Counted from the stretch's first letter, positions 1-11,049 are shown. The stretch: DNA of 64,000 nt from Uloborus plumipes (GCA_038373865.1 JAXGGA010004468.1:1-64000), one strand, 5' to 3'. The notes: generated from the sequence alone by a model not told the origin. Made by a program: numbers and translations.

Positions 1-204
1 TAAAGATTTGCTCACCCCTTGCTTTGGAGAAGGCCCAGACAAGCCGTACACTCCAAATCATCCAGAACACGCTGCTGCAGAATTCCTGAACCCTATGATC
101 AACGACACGTACCGCATCTTCAAGATACTCGTCGAGGAGGTGAAGGAGGTGTTCCGGGACGAGTACATCCATTTGGGCATGGACGAAGTCTACTACGCTT
201 GTTG
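1..204 (+). CDS. Hexosaminidase exon with catalytic Asp-Glu (5' end outside window)
   Basis: Reading frame starts at base 2 ([16 protein letters not shown]...). It contains [13 protein letters not shown]; Asp is coded at 182-184 and Glu, the general acid/base, at 185-187. It ends in TG before the donor GTGAGT, and the Trp codon is completed by the first base of the next exon. The start of this exon is not in the window. Confidence 0.93.
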
Positions 205-3200
205 GTGAGTTAAAACATCTTGAAAAGCAGACGGGACCTCGTAGCAAAAATCTTTGTGACGCTTAGAAGGAATATTTAATTGCATCATACTGCTAAAGGT
301 ACTGGGATAAATGCATGTTATTTGCTTTTCTTGATTAATAAATTTTTCTATGAGCTCTCTTTAGAAAAGCACAATGCAAATTTTGAGCCGTGGCACATTA
401 TCATTTCCATTTTTTCGAAACACTGCCTTTGGTATGCGTTGATATCATAGTATACGCTGCATTAGTTCTAAGAAGAAGACCAATAAGTACAGATATTTAA
501 ATTACTATTTAGTACGCATCTTAATATTAGTATGTATTAGTAACTTAATATATGTTGGATTTTAGAAATGAATAAGGATAATTTATTTAGTAGTACCTAC
601 CGATTCTTTTCTTGCTAATCAGAGTTTTGTAGTTCAGTGTGAATTGTATATCCAAGTTATAAAATCATTTTAAGAAGTAATATCAATAAGAATTTCTCCC
701 TCGTTTTCAATACTTTGCCTTCCTATGGAATTTGGTTTTATCCTTGGATTTAATGCTATATTCGCCTGTTAGCTAAATTCTTAAATGTTGTATATGTCTC
801 GCATTTTTTTGACAAATTTTCCATTTATATTCATATTTTTCGCACATTGAGTAGAGTGTTAAATGTAGTATTGCAAATCTCCGGATATCATAAAACCCGT
901 GACATAGACTTCGATCCATTCTATTTGAATGATGAAATTAAAATAAACTTTTAGTCAGATTTCTAACAGAGCTTATCTTGTTCAAGCTTTTACGATTAGT
1001 TTTGTGTTGTATAGCGAAGGGAAGTACTTGCGCCATTAAACGGATTTAAACTAACTAATCAACTGTGAAACAAATACAAATAAATGATAAAAGAAGTTGT
1101 GTGACTTTATCGTGCTATGTACTAAAAGAGCATTTGAAACACTGATACACAGAACTAAAATATTTGCAATCTACTTAGTTTTTACATATTTACATATTTA
1201 TACGTTGCTGTATGCCAGTCTCGTTGAAAATTTAGTTTTAGTTTCTAAGGCTTGTTTAAAGTCTTCTGCAGATAACAAGCTTAAATCCTGAATTTTGGGA
1301 GTTAGTTCTACAACAGCTAAGACAACGGAAAATGCATTCTGAATTTGGTAGGATTCCACTGGTTAATCCACTGGTCGGAAACTATAAATTTTTTCTCTTT
1401 CATTTTCCTTTGTCTTAGAAAGTCTTAATTTCTAGCAAAAGAAGTACATTTCATTTCACACCTCCAGGGTCCCCCGTACCTACCACAGCTTCGTGGTTTA
1501 ACCGGGATAGGGCCCTGAAGGGCGCTCTGTTCTTAATTTTGAACCAGAACCTGGGGTCGAGCAAACCCTAGGCCCAGCACCCCCAGATGTATCGTTTCAC
1601 TTGGAGGACTTTGTGACCACGACATTTTTAACGCCTCCCAGCCACCATTAATCAAGGCGGTGGATCTTTGATCGGCTGGGATCGAACCCGGGTCCCTCCG
1701 GACACGAGTCCGATGCCTTACCGATCGGGCCACCACGGCCCCGCAAAAGAAGTACAGGAGCCCTATAGCTCTCAGATCTTATTTTTGCACTTAAGTAGGC
1801 TGACTATCGTTTAAATGTTAAAATTTGCTTAATTTTAAGGAAGTGCAAGAGCTCAGCTCCTGTGAGTTTCCTTTCAATTTAAGCCCAGGGTCTTAGCTGT
1901 TACCTCACGAAAACTCGAGATTTAAAATTGCTATCTGCAATTCCGTTTGCTGTTGTTGTTGTTGTCTTGTGCCAGCCAGCTGGCAATTTTGGGTGCGCTG
2001 CTTCGCTTTTCCAACAATACCGTCATTTGATGAGAAAAGTCCGACTTCCGCAACATGCCATAGGGACCCGTTTATAGGGTAAGCAAATCATTCACAGTAT
2101 ACCAACACATTCACACAAAGAAAGAACAAGGACAAGAGAGAGAAAAGTACATCCACGCCCGAGCCGCGATTTAAACCCGGGAAACAGCAAAAAATACGCC
2201 CACTCATATGAATATATTAGTTTACCAAAGTCTGCCCCCCTCCCCCAATCACCCCAATAAAGTTCATGACCCGGGGCACTCCCCTTCCGAATCGGACTTC
2301 TCTGACTAGAAAAGGTGGCCGGCGGAAGTTTCGTTTGGGCGGCACATAATAATTCATTTTGATGCGATCAAAACGGGATAACAATTGTGAGGTACATGGA
2401 TGGAGAAAGTGAAAGATAAAAATCAACAATGACCAGTGTTGGAATTATAGGTTTGTAGATCCGTCGCAACACATTTTGGGGGCTCCTTCGCCTATCTCAG
2501 AAATTTATGAAACATTTATCATATGCATTTTTGAATCACCCTAGGGTCGCGGGGCCCATCACAATTTCGACAGTTGCGACATAAACCTGACAATGACATG
2601 TGTAGTGTGCAATCAGCAGCTATGTGAAACACGATTCTGAATGTTGGAATGAAAGATCTCTTCTGTGCTTGATGGTAAAATTAAGACGCATTAATTAATT
2701 ATAAAGTAGAACCAATTACTGTCTTTGATGTATCATCACGTTACGGCCATGCCATCACGAAACTTTCTGCTATATATGTTTGATATGAATGCTTGGCACT
2801 TACCAGCTGTGTAAGTATGAAACCGGAATTTTTCTACAGAAAAACACGTTAATTGTAATGATATGATACAAGGTACCGTATTCAAAGTATTGTCCGTCGC
2901 TATCTATACATTTTTGCCATCTTTCTGGCAATTTGTGGATTCCGCGCCAAAAGAACTGTTGATCTTTTGAGGCAAACCAGTCATCGAGCCATTTTCGTAC
3001 AGCTTCATAAGAAGTCAAGCGCTGCTCAGCAATTGCGTGTCCCATCGATGCAAACAAGTAATAATCGGATGGGGCAAGGTCCGGTGAGTAAGCCGCATGC
3101 AAAAGAATCTCCCAACGGAACGACTCTATCGTTTCCTGGATCCGTTTTGCTTTGTGTGCTGGTGCGTCGTCATGCAGCAAAATCATCTTGTGTTGTCTTT

Positions 3201-6200
3201 ATTGGTATTCTGGTTGTTTTGCACTCAAAGCTCGATTCAAATTGGTCATTTATTGTTGGTAGCGTTCAGTATTGACAGTTTCCCCAGGTCTTCGTCCAAC
3301 AAGGCTTGCAGGTCAGCGTCTTCAAACTTTTTCGGTGGTCTTCCACGTTCTTCGTTCCTCACGTCAAAATCGCCACTTCTGAACCGTTTGAACCACTCGA
3401 AACACTGTGTTTTACCGAGAGCATGCTCACCATACGCCTCCACAAGCATTCGATGCGATTCGGCTGCTGTTTTCTTCAGATGAAAACAGAAAACTAGTGA
3501 TGTCCGCAAATCGTAATTTGTTGGCACAAAACTCGACATGTTTATCTCTAATAAACTAATGCTACTGAATGAAACTCGTGTTATTGTGAGTTGGAAATCT
3601 TTGTCTGATATCAATACAACAACAAGACACCGCTGACGTAATGAGTCGGTAACTACATCGACATCTAGCGCCACCTATGGGAAATTCCGGTTTCATACTT
3701 ACGCACCTGGTATACCTAATATCGCAACTATATCGTGCTTAGATATCATGACGGCATTTTAAATTTACGTGCTATGATAACTAGATTAGCGGAATTTTAA
3801 ATTTATGTGTTACTACAACCAAGTTGGTGCGATTTGTTGCCTTGGCGACAGTTCAAGTGAAAAAAAGCCACTGAACCACGCAACGCTAATTAGCAGTCAC
3901 GAAAAGCAGTAACTAGAAGAAACGTTCTATTGTTCCGCCTTGGCTTTAATAACAAATCAGCACCTGTTCCCATTGAGGTTAGCGCCACATTTAGGTATCA
4001 CCACGGTAATGTCTACTTTATTCTCAAATGTGCTAAAGAACAGAATCTACGGAAATATTTGTCAATATTTGAATTAATTAATTAATTTCATTGCAGGAAA
4101 TCAAGTCCAGAAATCAAAGAATTCATGAAGAAGCACAATTATACGAGCATCAACCAAGTGGAACAACATTACGTCAAGAAGACGCTGAAGAATGTTAAGG
4201 ATACTGGGTACAAATACATCATCTGGCAAGACCCGATCGACAACGACGTTCAGGTGCGTCTCAATTCATTGTGTGCAATTACAGTTGAAGCTAACCTAAC
4301 CTGGCAGCATTATGAAGGTTTCGTAAAACCGTAATCGCAGCATTACTATGCTGCCAGGGGGGGTTAAGTTCGCCCAACAATAGTTTACACTAAGATTTTT
4401 TTCTTGAACACCATAATTTAGAATAAGCTATGGAATAGGGAAGTTTCAACCTATTAAATATTCGTACTTTGACTACTAGATATATTGATAAGACACTTAA
4501 CAAAACACAAAAATTCGCCATCTCCGAATTTTAAAACACATTGATTAATTTATAATGTTTTTTTTTTTTAATACCCACACGCAAGAAAATCCCGCCTTGA
4601 AAACGAAACCAGTGACGTTATACGGCTGTAGTTTTAAACCATTCACAGATAAAATTGTACTGCAGCTATACGAGCTTTTGATTGCAAAGTGTTTTTTCCT
4701 TCCGTTATCAATTAGTTTTAGTCTATTAATTCACTATGGAGATTAGATTCGTCAAAGGCCAATCCAATAACCTGCCATGATTGTCAGTGATGATGGTTTT
4801 GAACTTTTTGTGGTAAAACCATAATTTCATTTTTAGTATGGCATTACTTGGCGACTTCTACCTTTTTCCGGCAGCCAGTGGGAACGGCCTTATGAAAGCG
4901 CAGTTTCTCGCTCCAGCTTTGGTGCTCTGGCGAAAAATCCATGACGTCACCGTCGCGAAACTTTAAAAATTATTTAAAAATCTACTTATATTAAAAACTG
5001 AGTATCTTTCTAACTATCTTTCTTTCTATCTTTCTAACTATCTTTCTATGTCACGCTTCTTTCTCCTGAACGCCAATGAACTGAAAGTCGAACCAGGTAC
5101 CGATAGATAGGTAATTTTTCAGGCTTCATTAGTTTCAATCTATATAATTATACGACTTTAATTAACGAAGATATCAATTAATAAGTAGTCAAATTTAAAG
5201 CGATTAAGCCTAATAAATGATTAAATATGAAATCCATTCTTGCATTGCAAAACGTGGTTGCCATGAAACAGTGATAAAAATGATAATGAGAATTTTGAAT
5301 GAAGGCTTAACTAAATCAAACACGAAACTCATAAGCGGGCCACTTACGTAGAATTTTTATCGCTAGCTACTGGTAATATTTTGAAACATTTATTTGTTGA
5401 AGAGCCATCTACTTATATTAAAAACTGAGTATCTATGTCTGCTTTTTTCCTTTGAGCGAGCTGAACTTACTGAAACTTTCCTCACCATCTTGAAGGCGTG
5501 AAGCATCTCAATAATTCGAATGATTTTTTTATATAGGAAAAAAGTAAAAGGCGTGAAGCGCCTGTAAGCGAGCCGCCTTGGCGGGGAGTACTTTCTTTAA
5601 ATTTTTTTCTCACTACTTTCAGGGCACGAAGTGCCCGTGCAACGCCGGGCCACGTGCGTGGTATGTCTTGAAATCGAATGAACATTAAATTATATCAAAT
5701 AATATAACTTCAGAATGAGGTAAAAGTTAGAGAGGGGAGACGTTATGCATCAACATGCCGCAGGAAGCTAATCTAGCTGCCCTGGCAGCTAGTATATATA
5801 TATTTGTTGTATCGGAACTTTTTTTCATGTATGTTGTTTTGTCACGTAAAAATAAAATTAAAGAATCGCAAACTCTCCTATTTGAACAAGAGATTAATAA
5901 TTCTTCACGCAAAAAGAATGCCGGAAAAGTATTTCGAGTGGCCATTTCATTTATTTTAACCAATTGTTAAGCAATTTTAATCTTGCTACAAGTCTCATTT
6001 ATTAGTTTTTGTTCACGCTTGTAACGTATATGTAAGCTTTTTGTAGATTCTGTTAGTCATTTTTGGCTTTCTTTCATAAATCTGATTTTCCATGCTTTCT
6101 TCTAAAAATTGCTTCTGGCTGTTTTTTTTTTTTTTTTCTTTCTTTAAAGTTCAACATAGTTCGTTACAAAATAGGGAAATAAACTAATTAGAAAAGGACA

Positions 6201-9078
6201 GAATAAACAAGATCACTATGGATAAAGATGAAATAAATAAATTAACTGCAGTTGGGCAAACTTAACCTGTCAGCGTCGTAATGCTATGATTTGGATTTCT
6301 TTGAAGGCTCAATCATCTATTTTGTATTCTAACACACAGGCTGAACCCGATTCCATCGTCGAAGTGTGGAAGGATACTTACCTGGACCATAAGATGGACA
6401 AGTGGGAGAACTACATCGTGCCCATAGCTCGCAAAGGCTACCAGATCATTCTTTCTGCATGCTGGTACCTCAATTACATTTCCTACGGTCAAGACTGGAA
6501 GAAATATTATGCGTGCGACCCCCGGAATTTCAATGGTAAGATATTTTTGCTTACTTGCTTACTACGAAAATTTTACAACATTAAATTTTCTGTCTTTAAT
6601 TTTATTTTGAAAGTAAATATTGACGATGTGTTTCATAGCAAGCAAAAGTTAATATTAACGACATGGAAAGATATCTAAACTCGCACTAGTTTGACGCGAT
6701 TTGGCAATGTCCCGAAATTTTGCTCTGATCATCCGAGCCATAGTGAAAATCCTGATCGAAAGGGCCTGATGCGTCAACGCGTCAATATAGTGGCCAACAA
6801 ATGGACATCAATTTCTGCAAAAGAAATAATCGGTTATGGAACTAGAATACTAGATGGACCATGAAACTAAAAAAATGTGGTTTTGAGTTTTAAGAGCAAA
6901 ACACAGTGCATTGAAAGTTCAATCTGAATCTCTGTAGTAATTTTTGAATTTCAATTTCAAAAGAGCCAAATAGGTCATCAAGTGATTCATTGATGATAAA
7001 TTGTGCATAACTTATCCTTGACTCGACTTCTGTTTTCAGGCACGGAAGCAGAAAAAGATCTGGTGATTGGTGGGGAAGTGTGCATGTGGGGCGAGTACGT
7101 GGACGGCACCAACTTGTTGCCTAGACTGTGGCCCCGAGCGTCTGCCGTGGCCGAAAAGCTCTGGAGTCCTGCATCGGCCACCCAAGATGAGGACAGTGCT
7201 GCTTTTAGGTTGGACGAACACCGTTGCAGAATGCTCAGGTTTGTAACAGACAAAAAGGATAAGTCCCGGAACATTTCTATCGAAAAGATAATTTTGCTTC
7301 TGAAAATAACTGTCTTTGACGCTAAAATCAGGAGAAGCATTCATGCGATTAGGTTATCATTCAAAAGTTCGATTTCAAACAAAGGTAGTAGAAAACTTAT
7401 CAACTATTTTCAACAATTTTTTTTTCCAAAATTGGTGAAAAAAGTTTTTTTTTTTTTTCTTTCAGATTTCTGCAAAAGAAATTTCTTCACAGTTCACCTG
7501 ATTTACAATCCCTCTAAACAAACCAAAATTACCGATTGTTGTTACTGATTATACAATGTTGTTTAGAAACCAACATAAACTCTCTCACCCCCCCCCCTCC
7601 TTTTCCTATATGAATTTTCTTTTTATGCCAATGAGTTGGTTTAAGACCAACATTCAAGTTCTTTCTCCCATAGCATAAGACATGTTCTTTCGTTTCTTTT
7701 CAGGAGAGGAATTCCTGCCCAACCCATTTTGAACGGATTCTGCGGAGATTACGAGTGGGATTTGGAGGATGACCTGCCCGTAGAGGCACCAGAGGTAAAA
7801 TAAACCAACCATGTTTGAAACGAGACGTTAAAGATTGATTGAAAAAAAAAAGAAAAAATAATTAAGATTTTTGATTCCACTGTAGTTTAGATAGAACAAT
7901 TCGGAGAATTTTCGAGAGTTTCTTTTCATTATCTTAAATTTAAAATCATCCTTTCAATTTTTCATTCTGTTGAATCGTATTTCAATACTTTTCTCCGTTT
8001 AACTTTTGTGTTTCTTAACTTTCGTGAATGAGGAAGCTTGAGATATGATGACTTTAAGGGGAGTTCTTGGCGGAGTTGTGACGCCAATTGTTCAAAGTTA
8101 AGTCAGGATGAAAGTGTTGGAGTATCACCTTTTCTTTCTCCATAATTTGTATCTCAAACAGGAGATAGGGTATAAACATTATGTAAATAAACATTCTGGC
8201 ATAATGCTTTCTAACTCAAGCTTCTTGCTGGTTTAAACTCTATGAAAAAAATATTAAGAGCCAATGTAAAACTTTATTATTAACGGTTGGAACATTTTAA
8301 AATAGTGCGCCAAGGACCTAAAATACATTAGATGTGCAATATCTGGCTATGAATGTGAAGACTACTTCTCAGAACAAGTGTGAGGGGATTGATTCACTTG
8401 TTTTATTCACGATTATCTGTGAAGGTGTTGAAAAAAAAGAAAGGTTTACTAAACACTATAAGCGAGTACCATGCCCATAAGCAAGCTAATAATTTCAATC
8501 CCAACCGCCAATTTTTGGACTATCATATGCACGAGTGAAAATAAAGGATCCCTTTTACGTAAAAAGAAACTAGCATCTCAGCCCTGGTTGTGTACTTAGA
8601 GCTACTTTCATGAAATCAGGAAGCTTATTTGTTTCTTTGGGGACATGCGTTGTCCAGAGAAGAAGGTTAGCGCAGGGGGCACGTGATACTTTAAATACCT
8701 GTCTGATCATGATATCAGTACTTTTTATTCTCAATGAAAGATTGTCTCTATACTACACTGCAACGTTTCTTGACAAAAACATCGTGACGTCAGCCTGACG
8801 TTAGCGTATGAAAAACGAGCTAGATAAAACGTCACAGCCTACTTGGCGAATGAGAGGAGATCGCTGACTGCTTGTGAGCTCTTATTGGCTCCGCCCGTAG
8901 TGACGTTCAGTGTTAAGTTAAGTTGCTGTCTAGTATAGTCTAATATCATTCCACATTTACCTCTCATATTAAATGCTAAATATACATGTACATATTTTAT
9001 TTCTTAAGCTATAAAAAATCTCTAAGAAATTCCTTTATTTAATGTATTTGGAATTCCAAATTATTTTTCCAGCTGTAA
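1..9078 (+). CDS. Beta-hexosaminidase (GH20), 3' part of a spliced gene
   Basis: Removes terminal N-acetylhexosamine from glycoconjugates; the family acts in lysosomes or is secreted. Coding exons are 1-204, 4097-4253, 6340-6535, 7040-7238, 7704-7794 and 9073-9078. All introns are GT-AG and the phases join exactly, giving 283 residues, roughly the C-terminal half of a family protein of about 530; the 5' half lies upstream. The family landmarks occur in order: LLTPCF, the catalytic Asp-Glu in HLGMDEV (bases 182-187), [28 protein letters not shown] (substrate Trp and Glu), [16 protein letters not shown] and HRCRM. The usual GGDE is GMDE here. At the position separating human HEXA (YLNRISYG) from HEXB (YLDLISYG) it reads YLNYISYG, so it cannot simply be called alpha or beta. 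The product class is very sure; the last exon is less so. Confidence 0.95.
205..1466. other. Hexosaminidase intron, first part, no recognised element
   Basis: AT-rich intron sequence with stop codons in all frames. I see no gene, RNA or repeat with clear ends here. Confidence 0.6.
1467..1742 (-). repeat. tRNA-derived SINE, antisense in intron
   Basis: Read on the minus strand from 1742, the head looks like a tRNA gene. A-box TGGCCCGATCGG is at 1721-1732 and B-box GGTTCGATCCC at about 1678-1688, at the normal tRNA spacing, followed by about 200 bp of unrelated body. These are the internal RNA polymerase III promoter boxes of a SINE. There is no cloverleaf 3' half, so this is not a functional tRNA. 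The body-side boundary (1467) is approximate. Confidence 0.75.
1952..2190 (-). repeat. Probable second SINE with (AAC)n tail, antisense
   Basis: Read on the minus strand it begins near a degenerate B-box-like GGGTTTAAATCGC at about 2170-2180, continues through a GC-richer body (GCCAGCTGGCTGGC palindrome near 1970-1983), and ends in an (AAC)n tail at about 1953-1966. The layout matches short retroposons, but the A-box is not clear. Confidence 0.45.
2830..3186 (-). pseudogene. Mariner transposase, C-terminal catalytic fragment
   Basis: Contains [14 protein letters not shown] (second catalytic Asp) and [19 protein letters not shown] (third Asp of the D,D34D triad), then [19 protein letters not shown] near the end. 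All are typical of the mauritiana/irritans mariner group. It is in a different frame from the N-terminal fragment. The first Asp (GDE motif) is absent because of the internal deletion. Confidence 0.88.
3246..3539 (-). pseudogene. Mariner transposase, N-terminal HTH fragment
   Basis: Starts [17 protein letters not shown] at 3539 and covers the paired helix-turn-helix DNA-binding region ([29 protein letters not shown]). After LLDEDLGK the sequence jumps to residues that normally lie just before the second catalytic Asp, then hits a stop. About 130-150 residues of the usual 345 are gone, so it cannot be catalytic. Confidence 0.88.
3713..4096. other. Intron tail, no recognised element
   Basis: Unique-looking intron sequence between the mariner and the acceptor TTGCAG at 4091-4096. 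No feature seen. Confidence 0.5.
4097..4253 (+). CDS. Hexosaminidase exon
   Basis: Encodes [20 protein letters not shown]... to [12 protein letters not shown]. It begins with one base completing Trp and ends in phase 0 at CAG before GTGCGT. WQD corresponds to the conserved WQE/WQD strand of GH20 enzymes. Confidence 0.93.
4295..4366. repeat. Short MITE-like hairpin
   Basis: CTGGCAGCAT at 4301-4310 is inverted as ATGCTGCCAG at 4349-4358, flanked by TAACCT and GGGTTA. It forms a hairpin of about 72 bp just inside the intron, about 40 bp past the donor. It is probably a remnant of a small palindromic element. Confidence 0.45.
4981..5407 (+). mobile_element. Helitron-like 5' end fragment
   Basis: Begins TCTACTTATATTAAAAACTG after an A, the typical Helitron 5' terminus (TC then an AT-rich run). 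A CTTT/ATCTTTCT microsatellite (5006-5048) and Helitron-type sequence (GAAAGTCGAACCAGGTACCG) follow. No matching 3' end is seen before the second copy begins at 5408. Confidence 0.5.
5408..5660 (+). mobile_element. Short Helitron-like element
   Basis: Repeats the same 20-base 5' terminus as the element at 4981. It ends in a GC-rich segment (GCCCGTGCAACGCCGGGCCACG, 5631-5652) resembling arthropod Helitron 3' ends with a subterminal hairpin. A clean CTRR terminus is not visible, so the end is approximate and the copy is probably decayed. Confidence 0.5.
5661..6339. other. Intron, no recognised element
   Basis: AT-rich intron with a (T)17 run at about 6121-6138. It ends with acceptor CACAG at 6335-6339. 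No gene or repeat with clear ends. Confidence 0.5.
6340..6535 (+). CDS. Hexosaminidase exon
   Basis: Encodes [20 protein letters not shown]... [30 protein letters not shown]. The Tyr of CWYLN is the conserved substrate-binding Tyr. The next variable pair is Asn-Tyr, where human HEXA has Asn-Arg and HEXB Asp-Leu. It starts in phase 0 and ends with one base of a Gly codon before GTAAG. Confidence 0.94.
6536..7039. other. Hexosaminidase intron, nothing recognised
   Basis: AT-rich intron between two confident exons. No repeat with defined ends seen. Confidence 0.6.
7040..7238 (+). CDS. Hexosaminidase exon
   Basis: Encodes [43 protein letters not shown]... HRCRML. WGEY carries the active-site Trp and Glu, and PRLWPRA is the most conserved GH20 C-terminal block. 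The acceptor is TTTTCAG; it ends AG before GTTTGT, a weaker donor but the only one that keeps frame. Confidence 0.94.
7239..7703. other. Hexosaminidase intron, nothing recognised
   Basis: Low-complexity T runs and a C run at about 7588-7598. No feature beyond splice sites. Confidence 0.6.
7704..7794 (+). CDS. Hexosaminidase exon (C-terminal)
   Basis: Completes Arg and encodes [19 protein letters not shown] then an acidic tail [11 protein letters not shown]. It aligns with the human HEXB end (RGIAAQPLYAGYC), including the Cys of the last disulfide. It ends in phase 0 before GTAAAA. Confidence 0.93.
7795..9072. other. Last hexosaminidase intron
   Basis: About 1.3 kb, AT-rich, without a recognised transposon. 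A GC-richer patch at 8780-8912 holds TGACGTCA, ACGTCAC, ATTGG and CCGCCC motifs (listed separately). Confidence 0.55.
8780..8912. promoter_or_regulatory. Cluster of CRE, CCAAT and GC-box-like motifs
   Basis: GTGACGTCAG at 8784-8793, ACGTCAC at about 8829-8835, ATTGG at 8884-8888, CCGCCC at 8891-8896 and GTGACGTT at 8899-8907. This could be a promoter of an unannotated transcript or of a repeat. Only the motifs are seen. Confidence 0.25.
9073..9078 (+). CDS. Hexosaminidase terminal coding exon (one codon plus stop)
   Basis: After acceptor TTTTTCCAG the frame reads CTG TAA, so the protein ends ...VEAPEL. A 3' UTR of about 125 bp follows to the poly(A) signal. The alternative is an unspliced or differently spliced end: the phase 0 donor at 7794 could read on into the intron, but that gives Val-Lys then a stop. 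Confidence 0.7.
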   Translation: M

Positions 9079-9178
9079 CTCCTGGGGACAGTGAAGCTGT
9101 TGAAAGTGCAAGTGGACGATACTATTTTGGCAAGAACAAGCATACAGAGTTAACAACATTTTGTACATAGAAAAGTTC

Positions 9179-9184
9179 AATAAA
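9179..9184 (+). terminator. Poly(A) signal of the hexosaminidase gene
   Basis: AATAAA, 100 bp after the stop codon, followed by a TG-rich stretch. Cleavage is expected around 9200. Confidence 0.7.
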
Positions 9185-9204
9185 GTGAATTGATGGACAT
9201 CTTT

Positions 9205-11049
9205 TGCCTACCATGTATCAATATTTCTTTTTAAAAAAAGAAAAAAATAAAGAGAAAGAAACAAAAAAAAAAAATTTTTTTTTTTTTATTTTAATTTTGA
9301 CACCTTAAATTTGAATTATGTTTTTTGCAGTCACCGAATGCGACAGAACACTACTTGTTGGGTTTCTAGTTTCTACAAATAGCTTCTATTGCAATCAGAT
9401 TTGCGAAAAGTGCAGTTTGAATTCAAGATGTCAAAATTCAGATTGATTCTAAGAGCAATCGTCATAACTCAAAAAGTAAAAAAAAAAAACAAAAAAAAAG
9501 CACGCACAAACAAATGGATACAAACCATTGCAAATTTAAAAAAGCTGCTTTTTTTTTTTTTAATGTGATTTAGTCACGTTTTGAAATTTACTTGAGGTGA
9601 AACTTTTTGAATTTCAAGTAAATTTACTCGTTACATATCCTTGTTAAATATTAAAAAATATTTTTTTAAAAGTGAAAAATAAAATGCAGAAAGGAAAAGG
9701 AAAACGGTGTCCACAAAACGAAGAAAGAACTTATATTTACTATTAATTGCTCAAAATATTGCAGATTTTTATGCTCGAATTTAAAATTAACTTTGAATAG
9801 GTGCATAGTGATAAAAATACTGACCCAGGTGGATTCAGAAACTGAGTACGAGAATGGTTGACTTTATAGTATTAACCTGGACCGAAGACCCGTACGTGTC
9901 CTCTTCACCCTGGAAGTACGCAAGTATGTGAGTTATAAAGAGAGCGCAAAAACAAAAATGGAAATTATAAAGTTTCGGTTTTGATTTCTTACGTTTGAGT
10001 AAGGCACAAGCGTTGTTGTGCTATACTACATTTCGCGATATGTTAGCGGAATGATTTTTTGTAAGTGAATAAGGAGCACCTTTGAACTTTATCTTCTTAA
10101 TTGATTCAGGCAATGTAATATTTGAGGTTATGAAAGATTTACATCACAAAACCGACGCATTCCTTCAATATATTGACAGAATTAACTTCAAACATTTCTC
10201 TCTGCTTTCTAAAACTATTATTAAATTAAAAATTAAAAAAATATCACTGTTAATGGATTGCGTATTAAAATGAGTTTTGTTATAGTTTAAATATAATTGT
10301 TTTTATATAACTTGGGAAAACAAGGAAAAGGGAAGATAAGTTTTGAAAGTTGCAAAATCGGAAAATAATTTTTAAAGCTTAGCTTTCGAAAATCGATTAC
10401 ACAAGCATTTTGTCTCTAAAAAAATTGAAAGTGGCAACTGATAAAAATTTTAAATTATTGAACTTTTTTCCTTTGCCTTCCAACGAAGAAATCGTAACCA
10501 ATTGCTGAGTAAAGGCGTAGAATAGTATTTAAAATTTACGAAAACATATCATAATTCCATTGTTTAGAAACTCCAAATGAATTCATCGTACGCGAAAAAC
10601 GTTTTTCGATTGGTACCAATATTTTAAACGCACAAACAGATTTTCACAGCCAAAATTGTGAAAAAAAGCTGGTTTTCTCTTGGTTAATTAATATCTTCGA
10701 CTTCGATGATCAAAGCCTACAAAGATGAAACCTGGGTACGAACACTTCTCATCAAGACAACTTTCAAAAAGAAAAAAAAAATCTGTTCATCTGTATAGGA
10801 GCTACAATACCACAGACAAATACACAGCTAAACAGAACTTACATCAAACTAACCAAACAAACGAATTTACATCACACTCTGAAATGCACCACCAGCTCGG
10901 TTATTTCATCCGAAGTTTCAGCGGTGTATTGCATATATTTCTACTTTAGCTTTGGCTTAGGGATGGTAACTTACTGCTGCATTTTTGAGTCTGGGGTTGA
11001 AATGACTCTTGGAATCAGTATCAATTTTTCAAATAAATTATCCCTAAGA
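9205..11049. other. Intergenic, no recognised gene
   Basis: AT-rich with long A and T runs (9230-9295, 9478-9502, 9549-9562). Only short spurious reading frames. No transposon ends found. Confidence 0.5.

Larger units (their letters stand above)
2803..3710 (-). mobile_element. Internally deleted mariner element
   Basis: A 908-bp element bounded by inverted repeats of about 28 bp sharing GTAAGTATGAAACCGGAATT, with TA target duplications at 2801-2802 and 3711-3712. Autonomous mariners are about 1.3 kb. The missing part removes the middle of the transposase, including the first catalytic Asp. It lies antisense in the large first intron of the hexosaminidase gene. Confidence 0.92.

Noticed and set aside
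1670..1742. True tRNA gene
   Set aside because: A and B boxes are present but the stems cannot fold and a SINE body follows.
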